A stretch of 64,000 nt of DNA from Clostridiales bacterium (lineage in GTDB: Bacteria > Bacillota > Clostridia > Lachnospirales > Lachnospiraceae), in the NCBI GenBank assembly GCA_021204025.1, contig JAJQAC010000064.1, positions 25,957-89,956 on the forward strand. Reading direction: 5' to 3'. A model generated the notes under the pieces. That model worked only from the letters and a program-made list of their open reading frames with translations. It did no database searches and was not told the DNA's origin. Shown here piece after piece: positions 58,856-64,000 of this stretch; position 1 is the stretch's first letter; the number at the start of each line of letters is the position of its first letter. The translations under genes and the position numbers were made by a program.

Positions 58856-61483
58856 ATGGCAAAGAAGTGGGTATATTTATTCACCGAAGGCGATGCTGGT
58901 ATGAGAAATCTTCTCGGCGGCAAAGGCGCCAACCTTGCGGAGATGACGAACATCGGTCTTCCGGTTCCGCAGGGCTTTACCATCACCACAGAGGCCTGCA
59001 TTCAGTATTATGAGGATGGCCGCGAGATCAATGATGAGATTCAGGCTCAGATTAATGAGTACATCGTAAAGATGGAGGAGATTACCGGCAAGAAGTTCGG
59101 CAGTCTTGAGAATTCGTTGTTGGTGTCGGTGCGTTCCGGAGCGCGCGCGTCCATGCCGGGTATGATGGATACCATCTTAAACCTGGGTCTGAATGAAGAC
59201 GTTGTCAACGTCATTGCCAGACAGTCCAACAACCCCCGTTGGGCCTGGGATTGTTACCGGAGATTTATTCAGATGTATTCCGATGTTGTTATGGAGGTCG
59301 GCAAGAAGTATTTTGAAGCGCTGATCGACAAGATGAAAGAAGAAAAAGGCGTGAAGCAGGATGTGGAACTGACCGCTGACGACCTGAAGGTGCTGGCAAA
59401 CCAGTTTAAGGCTGAGTATCAGTCCAAGATCGGCTCTCCGTTCCCGGATGATCCGCGAGAGCAGCTGATGGGCGCGATCAAGGCAGTATTTCGTTCCTGG
59501 GATAATCCGCGCGCCAATGTATACCGTCGTGACAATGATATCCCGTACTCCTGGGGAACCGCTGTCAACGTACAGTCGATGGCTTTCGGCAATATGGGTG
59601 ACGACTGCGGTACCGGCGTTGCATTTACCCGCGATCCGGCGACCGGAGCGAAGGGTTTGTTCGGAGAATTCCTGACAAACGCGCAGGGCGAAGATGTTGT
59701 GGCAGGTGTGCGTACCCCCATGCACATCACAGAGATGGAAGAAAAATTCCCGGAGGCGTTCGCTCAGTTTAAAGATGTATGCGCGACGCTGGAGACTCAT
59801 TACAGAGATATGCAGGATATGGAGTTTACGGTTGAGCACGGTAAACTGTATATGCTGCAGACGAGAAATGGTAAGAGAACCGCTCAAGCGGCTTTGAAGA
59901 TAGCCTGCGATCTGGTTGACGAGGGCATGCGTACGCCGCAGGAGGCGGTGGCGATGATCGATCCGCGTAACCTGGATTCGCTGCTGCATCCGACCTTTGA
60001 CACGGCGGCATTGAAGGCAGCGACGCCGATCGCCAAGGCTCTGGGCGCGGCACCTGGCGCAGCCTGTGGTAAGATTGTCTTTACCGCTGAGGATGCGGAA
60101 AACTGGGCGGCGAGAGGAGAGAAGGTTGTCCTGGTCCGTCTGGAGACTTCGCCGGAAGATATTACCGGTATGAAGGCTTCTCAGGGTATCCTGACCGTCC
60201 GCGGCGGCATGACCTCTCATGCGGCGGTAGTTGCCCGCGGTATGGGCGCCTGTTGTGTATCCGGCTGCGGCGACATCGTGATGGATGAAGCAAATAAGAA
60301 GTTTACGCTGGCCGGCAAAGAATACCATGAGGGCGATGTGATCTCCTTCGACGGTTCTACCGGTTGTGTCTATGATGGCGCGATTCCTACCGTGGAGGCG
60401 ACGATCGCCGGTGAATTCGGCCGCATTATGGCCTGGGCGGATGAGTACCGGACTCTGAAGGTCTGTACAAACGCTGACACGCCGACGGATGCGAAGAAAG
60501 CGCGCGAGCTGGGTGCGGAGGGTATCGGTCTTTGCCGTACGGAGCATATGTTCTTTGAAGGCGACCGCATCGACGCGTTCCGCGAGATGATCTGCTCGGA
60601 TACGGTTGAGGAGAGAGAAGTGGCGCTGGAGAAGATCCTTCCGCTGCAGCAGGGTGATTTCGAGCAGCTCTATGAGGCGATGGAAGGCAACCCGGTTACG
60701 ATCCGTTTCCTGGATCCGCCGTTACATGAATTTGTTCCGACCGAAGAGGCGGATATTGAGAAACTTGCAAAGGCAAAGGGCAAGACCGCAGATGAGATTC
60801 GTGCGATCTGCGACGCTCTGCACGAGTTCAACCCGATGATGGGTCACCGCGGCTGTCGTCTGGCTGTTACTTATCCGGAGATCGCGGTGATGCAGACAAA
60901 AGCAGTCATCCGCGCGGCGATCAACGTCAAGAATGTTCATCCGGACTGGGATATCGTTCCAGAGATCATGATCCCGCTGATCGGCGATATCAAGGAACTC
61001 AAATATTGTAAGAAGACTGTGGTCGCGACCGCGGACGCGGAGATCGCGGCTGCCGGCTCCGATCTGAAGTACCATGTAGGTACGATGATCGAGATCCCGA
61101 GAGCGGCGCTGACTGCGGATGAGATCGCGAAGGAAGCAGAGTTCTTCTGCTTTGGTACGAACGATCTGACGCAGATGACTTACGGCTTCTCGCGTGACGA
61201 CGCCGGCAAGTTCCTGAATGCTTATTATGACGCCAAGATCCTGGAGAACGATCCGTTCGCCAAACTGGATCAGGAGGGCGTCGGCAAGCTGATGGAGATG
61301 GCAGTGAAACTGGGCAAATCTGTCCGTTCGGATCTGCATGTGGGCATCTGCGGCGAGCATGGAGGAGATCCGTCGTCCGTAGAGTTCTGCCATAAACTCG
61401 GACTGGATTATGTATCCTGTTCTCCGTTCCGTGTACCGATCGCCAGACTGGCGGCGGCGCAGGCAGCGATTGCGGGTAAGTAG
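58856..61483 (+). CDS. ppdK: Pyruvate, phosphate dikinase
   Basis: An 875-residue enzyme that interconverts pyruvate, ATP and Pi with phosphoenolpyruvate, AMP and PPi, common in gut Clostridia. The N-terminal ATP-grasp domain opens with G-G-K-G-A-N-L-A-E-M. The swivelling His domain carries G-G-M-T-S-H-A-A-V-V-A-R-G-M-G (about 448-462). The C-terminal PEP/TIM-barrel part has G-L-C-R-T-E-H-M and G-I-C-G-E-H-G-G. CAGGAGGAA lies ahead of the ATG. It has its own promoter and terminator. Confidence 0.97.
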   Translation: MAKKWVYLFTEGDAGMRNLLGGKGANLAEMTNIGLPVPQGFTITTEACIQYYEDGREINDEIQAQINEYIVKMEEITGKKFGSLENSLLVSVRSGARASMPGMMDTILNLGLNEDVVNVIARQSNNPRWAWDCYRRFIQMYSDVVMEVGKKYFEALIDKMKEEKGVKQDVELTADDLKVLANQFKAEYQSKIGSPFPDDPREQLMGAIKAVFRSWDNPRANVYRRDNDIPYSWGTAVNVQSMAFGNMGDDCGTGVAFTRDPATGAKGLFGEFLTNAQGEDVVAGVRTPMHITEMEEKFPEAFAQFKDVCATLETHYRDMQDMEFTVEHGKLYMLQTRNGKRTAQAALKIACDLVDEGMRTPQEAVAMIDPRNLDSLLHPTFDTAALKAATPIAKALGAAPGAACGKIVFTAEDAENWAARGEKVVLVRLETSPEDITGMKASQGILTVRGGMTSHAAVVARGMGACCVSGCGDIVMDEANKKFTLAGKEYHEGDVISFDGSTGCVYDGAIPTVEATIAGEFGRIMAWADEYRTLKVCTNADTPTDAKKARELGAEGIGLCRTEHMFFEGDRIDAFREMICSDTVEEREVALEKILPLQQGDFEQLYEAMEGNPVTIRFLDPPLHEFVPTEEADIEKLAKAKGKTADEIRAICDALHEFNPMMGHRGCRLAVTYPEIAVMQTKAVIRAAINVKNVHPDWDIVPEIMIPLIGDIKELKYCKKTVVATADAEIAAAGSDLKYHVGTMIEIPRAALTADEIAKEAEFFCFGTNDLTQMTYGFSRDDAGKFLNAYYDAKILENDPFAKLDQEGVGKLMEMAVKLGKSVRSDLHVGICGEHGGDPSSVEFCHKLGLDYVSCSPFRVPIARLAAAQAAIAGK

Positions 61484-61590
61484 AAGTTTTTCCCGTCTGG
61501 ATGGTCATTCATTGAAAAACAGGTTGTCCGCCGGCTGATCGGAAGACAAACAGACGTTATATTCGGAAAAAAAGAATACATAAGAAATAA

Positions 61591-61636
61591 GAGCGTGTAT
61601 CGTCCTGATCTTTTGGACAGATACACGCTCTTTTTA
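61591..61636 (+). terminator. Intrinsic terminator of ppdK
   Basis: GAGCGTGTATC (61591-61601) pairs with GATACACGCTC (61620-61630), followed by five T. The T-run doubles as the start of the composite repeat, copy 2. Confidence 0.85.
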
Positions 61637-61741
61637 TCTTACAGGAAATCCGTTCTGTAAGATAAAAAGTCTCCGACGGATCGCACTGCGGCGGAATGGG
61701 AGATGTCGCTAAAGCAATCCTGCTTTGCAGGATTCTTTTTC
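61630..61741. repeat. Composite hairpin repeat, copy 2
   Basis: A palindrome at about 61631-61668, then a conserved block (61669-61710) nearly identical to 4474-4514, then a hairpin CCTG-CTTTG-CAGG with T-tail (61719-61741). Compared with copy 1, the palindrome and the last hairpin have changed on both arms so that pairing is kept. The middle hairpin of copy 1 is missing. Confidence 0.7.
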
Positions 61742-61745
61742 ACCG

Positions 61746-61785
61746 TTACAGGTTACATGTCAGTTGGCTGACATGTGACCTGTAA
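61746..61785. other. 18-bp hairpin between ppdK and the next gene
   Basis: An arm from TTACAGGT to TGTCAG and its partner pair over 18 positions with one G-U, closed by a TTGG loop. It follows the repeat. There is no T-run, so it is not a clear terminator. Confidence 0.5.
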
Positions 61786-61826
61786 GGAAATCTCTTTATA
61801 AGACAGTTTCTGCGTACATAAATTAT

Positions 61827-61855
61827 TTGCGCCAGGACGGATGTCATGTTATACT
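61827..61855 (+). promoter_or_regulatory. Promoter of the transglutaminase-like gene
   Basis: TTGCGC (61827-61832) and TATACT (61850-61855), 17-nt spacing, about 105 nt before the start codon at 61962. Confidence 0.55.
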
Positions 61856-61961
61856 GATAAGGAAAGAAATGGGGTCGTGAAAATGCGGCAGTATGGCGGG
61901 AACAGCGGGAATCGGGAGATCATTGCTGCAAAATATGAAAAGTTTCCGCCGGAAGGGAGTA

Positions 61962-64000
61962 ATGATGAGCATGGGATGGTACAAAAGAAAACTGGCAGTA
62001 TTTCTGACAGCCGTTATGGTGCTGGAACCGGTTATCCAGGTGCTTCCGGCTATGGCGTCCGGGCAGACGGTGATGGAGATTGCGGAGTTTGAGGAACTGG
62101 ATGAGAGTGTGATGGTTCAGACGGTCCCTTATGGGACGGCGTATGAGGATCTGGACCTTCCGGGATATCTGAGCGCCCAGGTGTGCGAAGTGACGGTGGA
62201 TGAGGACGAAGACGAGGAGGCGGCTTCCGTTTCGGATGCTACATCCTCCAACGTGTTATCCTCTGCTGCGACTTTGTCTGACGCACCCGGGAAAGAGACG
62301 TCCGAAGAGGAAGACGGATATCGTATGATTCCGGTTTCCTGGGAGCTGAACTCAGGTCCCGGAGGCTTGTCGGATTACGATGGAGAGACAGCGGGGACCT
62401 ATGTTTTCGATGCGGTGCTGGCTGCGGACGGATATCGGCTCGGCGAGGCGATCCTGCCGTTTATTGAGGTGGAAGTCCTGGAAGAGGAGCCTTTGGAAGC
62501 GTTCGAGATCACCGATACGGTCGAGATGGTTCTGGCCGATCTGTGGGACTTTTCGTCAAATCAGGAGATGCTGAACGCTTATGTGGAGCAGATCCTCTAT
62601 GGAGAGGCCGGGATTTCCCTGATGGCGGATTACGGCGAGGATGTGCTGTCAGGCAACGAGTACGCGCTGTATTCGATTCTGAAAACCGCGGTAAAACAAA
62701 TCGCGGCGCTGGAGAGGACGAGTACTCAGATTGAGTTGTCAGACACGGATGTTTGCTGGAGCTGGACATGGGACGAACTGGGTGTTTCCTATAGCGACGG
62801 GTGGGAAATCATTCAACCGGCAGTAGACACAGCATATGCAGAGACAGAGTTTGACCGATCCAAGGTCTGGCGATATGTCATCCGGGACTGCCCATATGAT
62901 ATGTATTGGGTAGATGTGACCGCCAAGACCAGATTCACATTCTCGTATTCTTTGAATACGGAGGGAGCGACTTACCGGATCGCACAGGTCAGGATTCCTG
63001 TCTCAGAAGATTATGCGGCAGGGACGTATGAGATTGATGGGACAGAGGTGACGCGCGCAAAGGCGGCGGCGGAGAATGCATGGGAGGTTGTGACAAAATA
63101 TTCCGGTTTGTCCGACCGTGAGAAGCTGGTTGCGTTCCGGGATGAGATCTGTGCGTTGACTTCTTATAATCATGAGGCTGCGGATGATGATACGACTCCT
63201 TACGGAGATCCGTGGCAGCTGATCAATGTATTTGACGGAGACGAGACTACGACGGTTGTCTGCGAAGGTTATGCCAAAGCGTTCCAGTATCTGTGCGATC
63301 TGAGTGGATTCGACGACTGCTATACCGTCACGGGGACGATGAGCGGAGCGACCGGAGCAGGCGAACATATGTGGAATGTTGTTCACCTGGATGATGTCGT
63401 ATACATGGTGGATGTGACAAATAGTGATGAGGGTACGATCGGCGCGGATGGCGGTTTGTTCCTCGTGAATGCAGCTGATACCATCGAAGATACAAACAGC
63501 AGTTCCGGTTATCAGTTCCTGGTGCACAACACGGTCGTTACTTATACTTACGATGACAATACGATTGCGCTCTATCCGGTGGCCATCCGGACATTAACGG
63601 GGCAGATGTATAGCCTGGATGATGCGGAGGTGACGGTATCGGGGACCTATACCTATGACGGAAGCGCCCAGACGCCGTCTGCGGGGGATATCACGGTGAG
63701 CCTGAATGGGGATACCGTTTCTTCGTCAAACTATACGGTCAGTGTCTCCAATAACACGAATGCCGGGACGGCGACCGTGACGGTGACCGGAATCGGGAGT
63801 TACGGCGGCAGCGCGACGGGGAGCTTTACGATCGCGCCGAAGACCGTGGACAACCCGATCATCACGCTGTCGCAGGATACGTATGAATATGATGGAACCG
63901 CAAAGGAGCCGATTGTCACGGTGACGGATGGCGAGACGGAGATTCCTTCGGATGAGTATACGGTAAGCTATGCGGATAACGTGGAGGTGGGAACGGCGAC
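61962..64000 (+). CDS. Secreted transglutaminase-like protein with Ig-like repeats, 3' end outside window
   Basis: The frame stays open from 61962 to the window end (over 679 codons). The N-terminus has a signal peptide (about 1-35, K-R-K-L-A-V-F-L-T-A-V-M-V...P-A-M-A). A Ser/Glu-rich linker and a divergent region follow. A transglutaminase-like domain lies at about 370-500 with the triad Cys434 in V-C-E-G-Y-A-K, His469 in G-E-H-M-W-N and Asp484 in V-D-V-T. At least two MBG/Ig-like repeats then start (G-T-Y-T-Y-D-G-S-A-Q and D-T-Y-E-Y-D-G-T-A-K). GAAGGGAG precedes the ATG. It probably processes or links surface proteins; the target is unknown. Confidence 0.85.
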   Translation, partial: MMSMGWYKRKLAVFLTAVMVLEPVIQVLPAMASGQTVMEIAEFEELDESVMVQTVPYGTAYEDLDLPGYLSAQVCEVTVDEDEDEEAASVSDATSSNVLSSAATLSDAPGKETSEEEDGYRMIPVSWELNSGPGGLSDYDGETAGTYVFDAVLAADGYRLGEAILPFIEVEVLEEEPLEAFEITDTVEMVLADLWDFSSNQEMLNAYVEQILYGEAGISLMADYGEDVLSGNEYALYSILKTAVKQIAALERTSTQIELSDTDVCWSWTWDELGVSYSDGWEIIQPAVDTAYAETEFDRSKVWRYVIRDCPYDMYWVDVTAKTRFTFSYSLNTEGATYRIAQVRIPVSEDYAAGTYEIDGTEVTRAKAAAENAWEVVTKYSGLSDREKLVAFRDEICALTSYNHEAADDDTTPYGDPWQLINVFDGDETTTVVCEGYAKAFQYLCDLSGFDDCYTVTGTMSGATGAGEHMWNVVHLDDVVYMVDVTNSDEGTIGADGGLFLVNAADTIEDTNSSSGYQFLVHNTVVTYTYDDNTIALYPVAIRTLTGQMYSLDDAEVTVSGTYTYDGSAQTPSAGDITVSLNGDTVSSSNYTVSVSNNTNAGTATVTVTGIGSYGGSATGSFTIAPKTVDNPIITLSQDTYEYDGTAKEPIVTVTDGETEIPSDEYTVSYADNVEVGTA

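Noticed and set aside
59177..60547. Long minus-strand open frame (456 codons) opposite ppdK
   Set aside because: It lies wholly antisense to a highly conserved enzyme, lacks a ribosome site and shows no protein family pattern. It is a by-product of codon bias.
61841..62092. Short ORF of 83 codons overlapping the transglutaminase-like gene start
   Set aside because: It is in another frame, overlaps the signal-peptide coding region of the long open frame from 61962 and has no ribosome site or family pattern.

Overview
The window looks like chromosomal DNA of a spore-forming Firmicute of the class Clostridia, most likely Lachnospiraceae. This is inferred from moderate G+C, strong AGGAGG-type ribosome binding sites, frequent GTG and TTG starts, spore genes (gpr, pdaA, a GerMN lipoprotein) and the order ireB-ruvX-DUF1292-rnj-mltG-like-trmR-trhP. 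The genus cannot be fixed from the sequence alone. I saw no tRNA, rRNA, CRISPR array, transposase or prophage gene.

Layout. 1-14 kb: GerMN lipoprotein, ComEC, two small regulators, an uncharacterised gene coupled to oligoendopeptidase F, a NUDIX hydrolase, TrmO, the spore-cortex deacetylase PdaA (minus strand), two tandem MgtE Mg2+ transporters behind a leader with a terminator-like hairpin, and a MATE exporter. 14-16.3 kb: two decayed genes, an NB-ARC/TPR ATPase relic and a frameshifted RCC1-like lipoprotein. 16.3-35.2 kb: a 19-kb phospho-signalling island. 35.2-37.1 kb: a zeta-type toxin-antitoxin pair between two copies of a 478-bp direct repeat. 37-61.5 kb: housekeeping genes (gpr, rpsT, prmA, rsmE, cysteine desulfurase-thiI, mtaB, ireB-ruvX, rnj, trmR-trhP, M16C peptidase, era-recO, glyS, ppdK). 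61.9 kb to the end: the start of a large secreted transglutaminase-like protein that runs off the window.

The island is the main candidate for an undescribed system. A minus-strand helix-turn-helix regulator is followed on the plus strand by PP2C phosphatase, Cys-rich FHA adaptor, VWA-TM-FHA protein, FHA-fused Ser/Thr kinase, second PP2C, second Cys-rich FHA adaptor, two polytopic FHA membrane proteins, an 856-residue lipoprotein, a single-pass membrane protein, and two zinc-ribbon receptor kinases. One receptor kinase carries an ectodomain resembling a sugar-ABC solute-binding protein. The other carries four PASTA repeats. A choline-binding-repeat protein with an Asp/Tyr tail closes the run. 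The inferred logic is cell-wall or ligand sensing outside, Thr phosphorylation inside, FHA readout at the membrane and PP2C reset. Both FHA adaptors carry two copies of a K-T-V-S motif upstream of the FHA fold, in the position of the phospho-switch Thr of GarA/OdhI.

A second strong signal is a 185-bp element present twice (40572-40756 and 56376-56560). The two copies differ by several compensatory base-pair changes in their stems, as expected of a conserved structured RNA. A further family of hairpin repeats occurs at 4433-4613 and 61630-61741.
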